The position numbers and the translations under genes are program-made. A DNA stretch of 64,000 nt, from contig OX439049.1 of NCBI GenBank assembly GCA_949317995.1, positions 620,001-684,000 on the forward strand, read 5' to 3'. Below are positions 1 through 9,047 of the stretch, in pieces (positions within the stretch are counted from its first letter, which is position 1; every line of letters starts with the position of its first letter). The notes under the pieces are model-generated. The model did not search any database, was not told where the DNA came from, and saw nothing but the letters and a program-made list of their open reading frames with translations. Origin of the DNA: Acholoe squamosa. Its lineage: Eukaryota; Annelida; Polychaeta; Phyllodocida; Polynoidae.

Positions 1-837
1 GGCATTGTTGAATCATGGTTAAAACCCTCGATACAAGATACTAATTTACACATCCCGGGCTATCAATTTGTCAGACTAGATAGGTATCCCAGCAGGGACA
101 AAAACGCTGGAGGTCTTATGTTATATCTAAGAGATCACTACGTTGCTACACCCGATCTTACTTGCTCCTTCATAGAAAACGACTTTGAAATACTATGTGT
201 TGATGTTCAAATAAATGTAATAAAATATAAGATCTTTGTATGCTATAGACCACCTGATAGTAAAGAAAAAGGTGCTATATATAATAAATTAACCTCCCTC
301 TTGAAAAATGTAACAAGAAATAGAAAACTCATAATAATGGGAGACTTCAATATTAATCTACTGTGTAAAAAAGATGTAGAGGAAGCCAATGTAAATGAAT
401 TTTGTACAAGCAATAAATTGTTCCAAGTTATCAAAGATATTACCAGGCCTGCGTCAGGGACCATCTTAGACCATATTTATACAAATGTACATAATATTGC
501 TATGTCTGGCTTAGTCGATGTACATATTTCTGATCACACGCCCATATACATGACTCTAAAGTGTGAAAAAGTGAAATTAATGAAGAAAACTGTATACGCA
601 CGATCTTACAGACGATATGATTTCCTAACCTTTAAAAACATGCTGACACAACACGACTGGAATAATATTGGAACACTGAATGATGTCAACAAAATGTGGA
701 ATATGATTATAAATGTTATTTTGTCTAAATTGGACATTATGTGCCCGATTAAAAAAAATTACTATACCAGATTATACTCCACCATGGCTAACACAACCAA
801 TATTGGAATTAATGAGAGTACGAGACAAACTTTATAG
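1..837 (+). CDS. LINE endonuclease domain (EEP family), 5'-truncated by the window edge
   Basis: Target-site nicking endonuclease of a non-LTR retrotransposon, which makes the primer for reverse transcription on chromosomal DNA. Frame 1 is open from base 1, so the true start lies upstream; the Met at 118 is internal. Visible motifs, numbered from base 1: ESWLK with the metal-binding Glu at residue 4, IPGY near 19-22, GDFN at about 114-117, LDHIYTN at 156-162, and the catalytic SDH at 177-179. These are the conserved EEP acidic and His residues, so the domain looks intact. The frame runs to a stop at 835-837, but family-like sequence ends at an A8 run (751-758) and continues in the next frame. 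The last ~26 codons are therefore probably out-of-frame read-through. One extra A, real or a sequencing error, would explain the break. Confidence 0.88.
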   Translation, partial: GIVESWLKPSIQDTNLHIPGYQFVRLDRYPSRDKNAGGLMLYLRDHYVATPDLTCSFIENDFEILCVDVQINVIKYKIFVCYRPPDSKEKGAIYNKLTSLLKNVTRNRKLIIMGDFNINLLCKKDVEEANVNEFCTSNKLFQVIKDITRPASGTILDHIYTNVHNIAMSGLVDVHISDHTPIYMTLKCEKVKLMKKTVYARSYRRYDFLTFKNMLTQHDWNNIGTLNDVNKMWNMIINVILSKLDIMCPIKKNYYTRLYSTMANTTNIGINESTRQTL

Positions 838-2701
838 AAAAGCCAGGTCTACCAAATCCGATGGTGACTGGGCTGCAGCCAACCATTATAAGCTTATAGT
901 TAAGAGAGAACTTTTCCACAGTCAAAAACATGAAATTGAATTATTATTACGTTTCAGGAAAACAGATCCAGCCAAATTTTGGGATGCTATACATAAACTA
1001 CTACCACATAAAACCAGCAGTACTCTCATTAAATTGAGGAATAGGACAAACAATTTGATTATCCCTCCTGAGGAATGCGCAGAGTATATAAATAGTTTTT
1101 TTGTAAATATAGGGGAAGACTTGGCAAAAGCACTACCACCTGGAGAAGGAGACCCAATGAACAATGTACCATATGGTCAACCGGTTCTGAATACTAATCT
1201 AATGTATGATATTTCTTACATTGAATTGATTAAGTTTATAAAAGGAATTAATATTAAGAAACCATCCGCCATAAAAAATTGTAAATCATATATAATTAAA
1301 GATGCCTTCTTTGCCATTGCGGATGTTATACTTGTACTATACAATCAATGTCTACGCACCTCAGTATTCCCAACTGTATGGAAAGCTGGGACAGTAATCC
1401 CCCTACACAAAAAGGCAAACTCTCTTGATGTAAATGATCTCAGACCTATAAGTCTCTTACAGATACCAGGGAAAATATTGGAAAAAATTGTATGTAAAAG
1501 ACTCCAAACCTATATGGAAAACTGTAATTTATTATGCCCAATGCAACATGGATATAGAGCTGGACACTCCACCCTAACTGCCATAACTGAACATCTATCC
1601 ACGATAATCACTAATATCCTTTTGAACAAACCTTCATATTGTCTATATTTAGACTACAAGAAAGCTTTTGATACAGTATCACACTCTAAATTATTGGAAA
1701 AATTGTCCATTTTAGGATTAGACCATTCGACTTGTAAATTTTTTGAAAATTATCTTAATAATAGAACACAAAATACCATTGCCAATGATGTAGTGTCCAC
1801 CTCTAAGAAATTAAAATATGGAGTCCCACAGGGCTCAGTACTTGGCCCTGTACTTTTCTCTGTGTATATTAACTCCCTTCCCACAGTTGGTACGTTTAAA
1901 ACCACTTTATATGCTGATGATGCGGTTATAACTGTTAACACCCCACAAGATATGGAAAATGCCATAAAATCTGTGTATAATTGGTGTCTACATAATTCTC
2001 TTACTGTAAATGAAAAGAAAACAAAATGGATGTTGTTTAATGGAGCCCAAAATGAAAATAGTGTATTTGTACTGAATAATTCTGTCTTAGAGAGAGTCTA
2101 TAATTTCACGTACCTAGGTATTGATCTTGATCCTGAATTTAAATTCATAAATCATAGAGCAAAATGTACACAGAATATAAGACATAAGATCTTCCAACTT
2201 GCTAAAATCAGAAAATTTGTTGACAATTCTACAGCTCTAGATATCTTCAAGACTATGGTACTACCAACTTTTGATTATTGTGATTTTGTATGGGACAGAG
2301 ATTATCGAGGGGAAACCAAAGAATTACAATTGTTACAAAATTGGGCACTAAGAGTGGTTTATAAAGTTAAATTGGAAGAAAATCCAACCATGACAACAGA
2401 ACAAATTAAAAATGCCAGCAAATGTATGGAGCTTGCTGATAGAAGAGATCAACATCTTTTATTTTATGCATTTTACCTGTCAAAACGTGAAGACCTTGTG
2501 GATAATAGAGATATTCCTACTCGTTTTCATCAAGGAAAAAGATTGTTAATACCACATAGCCTCAGACCTATTGTAATCAGAAGCTCCTTATATAGAGCTT
2601 GCGTAAGGTGGAATCAATTAAAGGCAAAATACACAACCATAGAGACCCTATCTGAATTTAAAAAAGCTATTAAGAAAGACTACCCGAATTGTTATATGTA
2701 A
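713..2701 (+). CDS. LINE reverse transcriptase (second half of the same polyprotein)
   Basis: RNA-directed DNA polymerase of the retrotransposon; it copies the element RNA at the nicked target. The frame is open from 713, but true coding probably enters at the A8 run near 752, so the Met at 713 is unlikely to be a real start. Motifs, numbered from 713: NDLRPISLL at about 241-249, GYRAGHST, DYKKAFDT with the first catalytic Asp at about 314, PQGSVLGP from about 372, and YADD at about 400-403 with the catalytic Asp pair. A thumb and C-terminal region follows, with FDYCDFVWD near 520 and an RxxQHLLFYAFYL-like helix. The frame ends at the TAA at 2699-2701 with no internal stop. No RNase H domain is present. 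A frame open through all catalytic motifs suggests a young copy. Confidence 0.9.
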   Translation: MLFCLNWTLCARLKKITIPDYTPPWLTQPILELMRVRDKLYRKARSTKSDGDWAAANHYKLIVKRELFHSQKHEIELLLRFRKTDPAKFWDAIHKLLPHKTSSTLIKLRNRTNNLIIPPEECAEYINSFFVNIGEDLAKALPPGEGDPMNNVPYGQPVLNTNLMYDISYIELIKFIKGINIKKPSAIKNCKSYIIKDAFFAIADVILVLYNQCLRTSVFPTVWKAGTVIPLHKKANSLDVNDLRPISLLQIPGKILEKIVCKRLQTYMENCNLLCPMQHGYRAGHSTLTAITEHLSTIITNILLNKPSYCLYLDYKKAFDTVSHSKLLEKLSILGLDHSTCKFFENYLNNRTQNTIANDVVSTSKKLKYGVPQGSVLGPVLFSVYINSLPTVGTFKTTLYADDAVITVNTPQDMENAIKSVYNWCLHNSLTVNEKKTKWMLFNGAQNENSVFVLNNSVLERVYNFTYLGIDLDPEFKFINHRAKCTQNIRHKIFQLAKIRKFVDNSTALDIFKTMVLPTFDYCDFVWDRDYRGETKELQLLQNWALRVVYKVKLEENPTMTTEQIKNASKCMELADRRDQHLLFYAFYLSKREDLVDNRDIPTRFHQGKRLLIPHSLRPIVIRSSLYRACVRWNQLKAKYTTIETLSEFKKAIKKDYPNCYM

Positions 2702-2989
2702 AAACTCTGAGTGGCTATTATTGAATATTTAGATTTCATCCTCATCTCATCTCATCATTTAACTGATCGCTGACTTTGTTATTGACATATTTGATACGGT
2801 ATTAATAATATACTGTTGATGTGAATTAGCAAGCGTGAGGCCGTTACAGATTGATTATATATCCATATTGACATTATTAAATATTGAAATGTATGGGGGC
2901 CTGGTATAACTACCACAATGCGTGGGCACCAGGTTACAATTGCACTTACTTTGTAAATGTAATTCATCCCAATAAACAACTTTAAAAAA
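2702..2989 (+). other. LINE 3' UTR with polyadenylation signal
   Basis: This stretch lies between the RT stop codon and the start of the tandem array. It ends with AATAAA at 2971-2976, about a dozen bases before a short A run (2984-2989). That is the layout expected of the 3' end of a LINE recognised by its own RT. No other coding potential was seen. Confidence 0.75.
2971..2976 (+). promoter_or_regulatory. Polyadenylation signal AATAAA
   Basis: Canonical AATAAA hexamer near the end of the LINE 3' UTR, preceded by a T-rich stretch and followed by CAACTTTAAAAAA. Its position fits the 3' end of the element transcript. Confidence 0.6.
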
Positions 2990-4216
2990 TATAGCGTGAT
3001 ATTGTATTGTTCAACATGAGTTAAAACAGTGGTCATACTGTATGATATAGCGTGATATTGTATTGTTCAACATGAGTAAATACAGTGGTCATACTGTATG
3101 ATATAGCGTGACATTGTATTGTTCAACATGAGTTAATACAGTGGTCATACTGTATAATATAGCGTGATATTGTATTGTTCAACATGAGTTAATACAGTGG
3201 TCATACTGTATAATATAGCGTGGTATTGTATTTTTCAACATCAGTAATTGCAGTGGTCATACTGTATGATATAGCGTGATATTGTATTGTTCAACATGAG
3301 TAATTACAGTGGTCATACTGTATGATATAGCGTGATATTGTATTGTTCAACATGAGTTAAAACAGTGGTCCTACTGTATGATATCGCGTGATATTGTATT
3401 GTTCAACATAAGTAAATACAGTGGTCCTACTGTATGATATAGCGTGATATTGTATTGTTCAACATGAGTAAATACAGTGGTCATACTGTATAATATAGCG
3501 TGATATTGTATTGTTCAACATCATGCCAATACAGTGGTCATACTGTATAATATAGCGTGATATTGTATTGTTCAACATGAGTAAATACAATGGTCATACT
3601 GTATAATATAGCGTGATATTGTATTGTTCAACATGAGTTAATACAGTGGTCATACTGTATGATATCGCGTGATATTGTATTGTTCAACATAAGTAATTGC
3701 AGTGGTCATACTGTATAATATAGCGTGATATTGTATTGTTCAACATCAGTAATTGCAGTGGTCATACTGTATGATATAGCGTGATATTGTATTGTTCAAC
3801 ATAAGTAAATACAATGGTCATACTATATAATATAGCGTGATATTGTATTGTTCAACATGAGTTAATACAGTGGTCATACTGTATGATATCGCGTGATATT
3901 GTATTGTTCAACATAAGTAAATACAGTGGTCCTACTGTATGATATAGCGTGATATTGTATTGTTCAACATGAGTTAATACAGTGGTCATACTGTATAATA
4001 TAGCGTGATATTGTATTGTTCAACATGAGTTAATACAGTGGTCATACTGTATGATATAGCGTGGTATTGTATTTTTCAACATCAGTAATTACAGTGGTCA
4101 TACTGTATGATATAGCGTGATATTGTATTGTTCAACATGAGTTAATACAGTGGTCATACTGTATGATATAGCGTGATATTGTATTGTTCAACATGAGTAA
4201 ATACAGTGGTCATACT
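2990..4216. repeat. Minisatellite, 55/56-bp unit, about 22 copies
   Basis: The unit begins TATAGCGTGATATTGTATTG and contains TTCAACATGAG and ACAGTGGTCATACTGT. The period was measured as 56 from 2990 to 3046; some units are 55 bp. Each unit carries a 6-bp inverted repeat (TACAGT, loop GGTCAT, ACTGTA). The array abuts the LINE 3' end on the left and is cut at CATACT by a foldback element on the right. A stray GTATAATATAGCGT at 5219-5232 matches the monomer junction. All frames are interrupted by stops. Confidence 0.95.
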
Positions 4217-4217
4217 A

Positions 4218-4390
4218 AGAGAGTAATGAATGGGCTATCGGGCACCGAGTTCAGTGTATCGTAGGATATCGTAACGAGTGGCCGTAGGCCACGAGTTACG
4301 ATATCCAAGTGGCCGTAGGCCGTAGGCCACGAGTTACGATATCCTACGATACACTGAACGAGGTGCCCGATAGCCCATTCCTTACTGTCT
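4218..4390. mobile_element. Foldback (MITE-like) element, 173 bp, nearly fully palindromic
   Basis: The left arm from 4218 and the reverse complement of the right arm ending at 4390 align over nearly 60 bases with few mismatches; shared blocks include GAATGGGCTATCGGGCACC and TTCAGTGTATCGTAGGATAT. The centre is made of smaller inverted units built on GTGGCCGTAGGCCAC. No clear target-site duplication was found and no coding capacity is present. It interrupts the 55/56-bp array, which does not resume afterwards. Confidence 0.85.
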
Positions 4391-4740
4391 TTATTACACG
4401 ATTAATCAACAAAAAATCAATAAATAATCAATAGAATATCAATAAAAACAAGTTGAAAACAAAAATCCTTCCCCGGGACTCGAAGCCAGCCATAGGCATA
4501 GTGTGTGTACACAGGTACATACACCTCCTCGCCCGGCAGCGGACAGCGACAGCCCCAGTCTCGGCTAGGCTTGGCAGTGGCACACGGCGAAAAATAGTGT
4601 ACATACACCTCCTCGCCCGACAGCGGCAGCGGCACACGGCGAAAAAAGATTTCAATGCGTCTCGCTGTTATGTTTGTGTATAATACACCTCGTCGACCGG
4701 CAGCGGACAGCGACAGCGCACACGGCGAAAAAAGATGCGC
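4391..4740. repeat. Degenerate SINE/dispersed-repeat debris with recurring GGCAGCGGACAGCGACAG block
   Basis: After an AT-rich start, this stretch carries repeated fragments of one dispersed sequence. The block TACACCTCCTCGCCCGGCAG recurs near 4520, 4604, 4682 (variant) and 4851, usually followed by GGACAGCGACAGC and CACACGGCGAAAAAAGAT. At 4472-4491 there is a reverse-strand box-B-like GGCTTCGAGTCCC. I read it as overlapping or nested copies of a tRNA-derived SINE tail. Short open frames here are chance frames in GC-rich repeats. Confidence 0.5.
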
Positions 4741-4812
4741 TCAGGCCGGGAATCGATCCACGTACCTCTCACGGCTGAGCGCAAAGCGCTAACCGCTAGA
4801 CCACCGCGCCTT
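4740..4812 (-). mobile_element. tRNA-derived SINE head (minus strand)
   Basis: On the reverse strand there is a polymerase III box-A-like TGGTCTAGCGGTTAGCG (plus coordinates 4787-4803) and a box-B-like GGATCGATTCC (4749-4759), spaced as in tRNA genes. The flanks are the recurring GC-rich tail sequences and not CCA or a terminator, so this is better read as the head of a tRNA-derived SINE than as a functional tRNA. Confidence 0.6.
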
Positions 4813-4938
4813 CTCCGTTCACTGCGTCTCGCGGTTATGTTTGTGTATAATACACCTCCTCGCCCGGCAGCGGACAGCGACAGCGCACATGGCTTTGTAT
4901 CATATCCAGATTTGGTTCGAACAGAGCGCATCTCGTCA

Positions 4939-5014
4939 GTCCCTGTGGCGCAATGCATAGGGAGTTGGATTTGGGATGTGAGACTGCAGGTTCGATCCCT
5001 ACCCTGGCCTGGAC
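4939..5014 (+). mobile_element. Degenerate tRNA-like sequence (tRNA-Arg-like SINE head or tRNA pseudogene)
   Basis: The sequence starts GTCCCTGTGGCGCAATG, closely resembling the 5' half of arginine tRNAs, with a box A at about 4946-4961 and a box B GGTTCGATCCC at 4989-4999. The acceptor stem pairs poorly (about 5 of 7) and the anticodon arm is broken, so it is not a working tRNA gene. It lies next to other SINE debris. Confidence 0.6.
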
Positions 5015-5048
5015 TATTTCGTGGGTTTTAACATGTGACATATGACAT

Positions 5049-5119
5049 GTAAGGTGTGCTGATATCCATGGATATCAGGCACTAGTGCCTGTTATCCATG
5101 GATATCAGGCACACCTTAC
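5049..5119. repeat. Large near-perfect palindrome (71 bp)
   Basis: The arms are inverted about ACTAGT (5081-5086), from GTAAGGTGTGC on the left to GCACACCTTAC on the right, with one indel and one mismatch. Nested inside is the perfect 18-bp palindrome TGATATCCATGGATATCA at 5060-5077. Little or no loop is left. It may be a tiny foldback element or a replication-generated palindrome. Confidence 0.85.
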
Positions 5120-5125
5120 AAGAGT

Positions 5126-5143
5126 CATGATGCATGCATCATG
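5126..5143. repeat. Perfect 18-bp palindrome CATGATGCATGCATCATG
   Basis: A perfect self-complementary 18-mer seven bases after the larger palindrome. Its TGATGCA half is the motif that recurs in the TGATGCA foldback family and in the following 18-bp array. Confidence 0.8.
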
Positions 5144-5383
5144 GTGTGCAATATCGACAGGTATCAGCATGGGGATATCCAGAAAAAGCACCCAAAATCC
5201 AAGAAATCGTGTAATAATGTATAATATAGCGTCTAGACCTACTTATATTTCTACAAGTGTTCACAGGTCCACATCAGTCCTGCTGGTGTGGGCCATAGGG
5301 GCAGTTTGTACACAACATACAGGCCGAGTCGAACTGGTACGTTCTGCATGATGCACCAAGGAAGGCTTGACTGGTATTTGGCA
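5144..5383. other. Spacer of unrecognised sequence before the 18-bp array
   Basis: About 240 bp with no recognised gene. It contains GTATAATATAGCGT at 5219-5232, a stray match to the 55/56-bp satellite, and one isolated GCATGATGCACCAA at 5346 that resembles an array monomer. No other structure was noticed. Confidence 0.5.
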
Positions 5384-6352
5384 TCATGATGCACCGATGC
5401 AGCATGATGCACCAATGCAGCATGATGCACTGATGCAGCATGATGCACCGATGCAGCATGATGTACCAATGCAGCATGATGCACCGATGCAGCATGATGC
5501 ACCAATGCAGCATGATGCACCAATGCAGCATGATGCACAAATGCAGCATGATGCACCAATGCAGCATGATGCACCAATGCAGCATGATGCACAAATGTAG
5601 CATGATGCACCAATGCAGCATGATGCACCAGTGCAGCATGATACACAAGTGCAGCATGATGCACCAATACAGCATGATGCACGAATGCAGCATGATGCAC
5701 CAATGCAGCATGATGCACCAATGCAGCATGATGCACCAACACAGCATGATGCACCAATACAGCATGATGCATCAATGCAGCATGATGCACCAGTGCAGCA
5801 TGATACACCAGTACAGCATGATGCACCAATACAGCATGATGCACGAATGCAGCATAATGCACCAATGCAGCATGATGCACCAATGCAGCATGATGCACCA
5901 ACGCAACATGATGCACCAATGCAGCATGATGCACCAATGCAGCATGATGCACCAATGCAGCATGATGCATGAATGCAGCATGATGCACCAATGTAGCATG
6001 ATGCACCAATGTAGCATGATGCACCAATGCAGCATGATGCACCAATGCAACATGATGCACCAACGCAACATGATGCACCAATACAGCATGATGCACCAAT
6101 GCAGCATGATGCACCAACGCAACATGATGCACCAATGCAGCATGATGCACCAATGCAGCATGATGCACCAACGCAGCATGATGCACCAACACAGCATGAT
6201 GCACCAATGCAGCATGATGCACCAATGCAGCATGATGCACCAACGCAACATAATGCACCAATGCAGCATGATGCACCAATGCAGCATGATGCACCAACAC
6301 AGCATGATGCACCGATGCAGCATGATGCACCAATGCAGCATGATGCACAAAT
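5384..6352. repeat. Minisatellite, 18-bp unit CATGATGCACCAATGCAG, about 54 copies
   Basis: The 18-bp unit is repeated with scattered point variants (CACCGATG, CACAAATG, ACGCAACA). Indels are essentially absent, so open frames run across the array on both strands: MMHQCS-type on plus, and HHAALV- or CIMLHW-type on minus. These follow from a period divisible by three and a stop-poor unit. A 162-bp (9-unit) segment is duplicated, seen from CACCAGTGCAG and GATACAC variants at about 5627 and 5789. The unit matches the arm of the dispersed foldback MITE at 17531-17706. Confidence 0.97.
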
Positions 6353-6604
6353 GTTAAAGTTATAGCAGTGTCAAATTTGTCTCACCATAGGGTTGTATTA
6401 TATTGGCTGGCACATCATTTTGACCCTTTGTGAATTCATGGCCCACAAGATGTATGAATGTAGCACTGGCGAGTTACTCACCAGAACTGCATTCATGCAT
6501 CATTGACAAAATATCACAGTGCATTAGAGTTGTATGCTGCTGTGAAAGGGTTGAATGAGTACACAAGTACTTGTCTATGTAGTGTTCCCATCTCATATAT
6601 TATG
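6353..6604. other. Spacer with a TGATGCA-family hairpin
   Basis: No gene seen. At about 6451-6501 an imperfect inverted repeat pairs GAATGTAGCACTGGCGAG with CACCAGAACTGCATTC around a TTACT loop, flanked by ATGCATCA. This is a diverged core of the same foldback family found at 44.8 kb and 34.86 kb. Confidence 0.55.
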
Positions 6605-7992
6605 AGAAACACAGCCCCCGTCATACCCCTCCACCCCTACCTACCCCCCTCCCCCCCACACACACACTGAGCATACCCCTCCATCCCTACCTACTCTCCC
6701 CTCCCCCACACAGCCCCCATCATACCCCTCCATCCCTACCTACCCACCCCCTCCCTCCACACACACACCCTGAGCATACTCCTCAATCCCTACCTACCCC
6801 CCCCACACACAACCCCCGTCATACCCCTTCATCCCTACCTACCCACCCCTCCCCCACACAGCCCCCATCATACCCCTCCATCCCTACCTACCCACCCCCT
6901 CCCCCACACAGCCCCCATCATACCCCTCCACCCCTACCTACCCCCCTCCCCCACACAGCCCCCATCATACCCCTCCATCCCTACCTACCCCCCCTCCCCC
7001 ACACAGCCCCCATCATACCCCTCCATCCCTACCTACCCACCCCCTCCCCCACACAGCCCCCATCATACCCCTCCACCCCTACCTACCCCCCCCCACACAC
7101 ACACCCTGAGCATACTCCTCAATCCCTACCTACCCCCCCCCACACACAACCCCCGTCATACCCCTTCATCCCTACCTACCCACCCCTCCCCCACACAGCC
7201 CCCATCATACCCCTCCATCCCTACCTACCCCCCCTCCCCCACACAGCCCCCATCATACCCCTCCATCCCTACCTACCCACCCCCTCCCCCACACAGCCCC
7301 CATCATACCCCTCCACCCCTACCTACCCACCCCCTCCCCCACACAGCCCCCATCATACCCCTCCACCCCTACCTACCCCCCCCCCCCACACACACACCCT
7401 GAGCATACTCCTCAATCCCTACCTACCCCCCCCCCCCACACACAACCCCCGTCATACCCCTTCATCCCTACCTACCCACCCCTCCCCCACACAGCCCCCA
7501 TCATACCCCTCCATCCCTACCTACCCCCCCTCCCCCACACAGCCCCCATCATACCCCTCCATCCCTACCTACCCACCCCCTCCCCCACACAGCCCCCATC
7601 ATACCCCTCCACCCCTACCTACCCACCCCCTCCCCCACACAGCCCCCATCATACCCCTCCACCCCTACCTACCTCCCCCCCCACACACACACCCTGAGCA
7701 TACTCCTCAATCCCTACCTACCCCCCCCCCCACACAGCCCCCATCATACCCCTCCATCCCTACCTACCCACCCCCTCCCCCACACAGCCCCCATCATACC
7801 CCTCCACCCCTACCTACCCCCCTCCCCCACACAGCCCCCATCATACCCCTCCATCCCTACCTACCCCCCCTCCCCCACACAGCCCCCATCATACCCCTCC
7901 ATCCCTACCTACCCCCCCTCCCCCACACAGCCCCCATCATACCCCTCCATCCCTACCTACCCACCCCCTCCCCCACACAGCCCCCATCATAC
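6605..7992. repeat. C-rich minisatellite, ~50-bp unit, about 28 copies
   Basis: The unit contains CCCCCATCATACCCCTCCATC, CTACCTACCCACC and CCCTCCCCCACACAG. The plus strand has almost no G. A variant with CACACACCCTGAGCATAC recurs at about 6770, 7103, 7399 and 7693. The last two intervals (296 and 294 bp) show a higher-order repeat of about six units. Many runs of four or more C make the minus strand G-quadruplex-prone and the plus strand i-motif-prone. Confidence 0.95.
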
Positions 7993-8641
7993 ACGTGATA
8001 GGTCACAGTAGGAGGACTAACAATGTGTTTATAATCTCGCCAACCTACGGTTTATACACACGGAATATGATGTTTATTTCTATATCATTGCAGTACTTTT
8101 CTCATAATCTTTCAATTGTTTTCGGCCTGTTTATTCTTCCTTGTCCCAAATTTAGCAAAAAACAATCAGGAGATGAAAAACATCATTTAGAATCAGTCTG
8201 TTGTGTAGCTCCTTTTGCATGTTAATGTAAAATTAATTATTGATCTATTGAACATGAAAGGATTGATCAATTTAATGGGAAACCCGTACCCCTGGTATTC
8301 ACACCGAGAATTCGAGTTTAGGTTTCAACATTTATTTTAACATTCCTTTTTATGTAAATGCTTTGTGAATCATCATGACCCAGCTTTGTTTCAACATTTG
8401 CCAATTTCAGTTTTTAAATGTTCAGTTTGAGACCAATGAGAATTGCCACACATGGCCAGTGAAGCCTGTAATGGGGCTGAGTAATTTAATTAGACAGCAC
8501 AACTATAATTAACTTATTTCACACACTATAATCTGGTCTTTGATCATTCAGCCTTACAGTGCCTCATCTATTACGGTGTTCTCTTACCTCTAGAACCATT
8601 AATTTTATTAACAGTATCTACCAAGTCTATTGGTTTATATT

Positions 8642-8643
<2 letters not shown>
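7993..8643. other. Unrecognised, non-repetitive AT-rich stretch
   Basis: About 650 bp without tandem structure. A 76-codon open frame at 7995-8225 has no recognisable domain and no composition signal that sets it apart. No promoter, RNA gene or transposon end was recognised. Confidence 0.4.

Positions 8644-8692
<49 letters not shown>
8644..8692. repeat. (GA)n microsatellite with AAAG interruptions
   Basis: A GAGAGA run with two AAAG interruptions, followed by a T/C-rich stretch (TTCTTTTCTTTTCACTTTCA). Confidence 0.95.
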
Positions 8693-9047
8693 AAAAAATC
8701 TTCTTTTCTTTTCACTTTCATTTCATTCTTTTTCTGTCACGAAGAGACGCACAGCTGCTAATTTCTTCAAAATTTGAGAAAAAATTCCTAATCCTTTGCT
8801 AGGTAGAGTTAAGCTACCTGAAACAATTTTCTTTGTTGGCCTAAGTAGACTAAGACTAAGTCGTGTTTACCTAATGCTGTCTGCCCTGAGTACCACTGGC
8901 CTGGGCTCCTACTGTCCCGGTATAAAGACGTGTGGACCACAGCCAGGTCTCTGTCACTCACCTCCAGGGGTGGACTGCACTATTACTGAGCGTGTAACCA
9001 CTATAGAGTCTGTAGTATATGGTAGACAGTCATTGTCAGACATCTGT
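8693..9047. other. Unrecognised spacer between the GA tract and the 21-23-bp array
   Basis: Non-repetitive sequence with an 85-codon open frame (8796-9053) that ends where the array begins. No domain is recognisable and I do not call a gene. Confidence 0.35.

Larger units (their letters stand above)
1..2989 (+). mobile_element. Non-LTR retrotransposon (LINE), 3' part, Jockey/CR1/L2-like group
   Basis: Endonuclease, reverse transcriptase and 3' UTR lie in the usual LINE order. The open frame is already running at base 1, so the element extends beyond the window and its 5' end is not seen. The domain order (EEP endonuclease, RT, short C-terminal region, no RNase H) and the RT motif wording resemble the CR1/L2/Daphne part of the Jockey group; the clade is inferred from memory of motifs and not from a tree. 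The 3' end is placed near 2989, just after a polyadenylation signal and a short A run, where a 55/56-bp tandem array starts. There is no long poly(A) tail. The only coding lesion seen is a frame change near 751-758. Confidence 0.9.

Noticed and set aside
243-464. Reverse-strand frames within the LINE (243-464, 922-1164, 1750-1965)
   Set aside because: Shadows of the endonuclease and reverse transcriptase on the other strand, with no domains of their own.
4939-5014. Functional tRNA-Arg gene
   Set aside because: The acceptor and anticodon stems do not pair properly and the surroundings are SINE debris.
5251-6365. 365-codon (reverse) and 305-codon (forward) frames with HHAALV or MMHQCS repeats
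   Set aside because: Five or more long frames cover the same bases on both strands; this is a by-product of an 18-bp, stop-poor unit.
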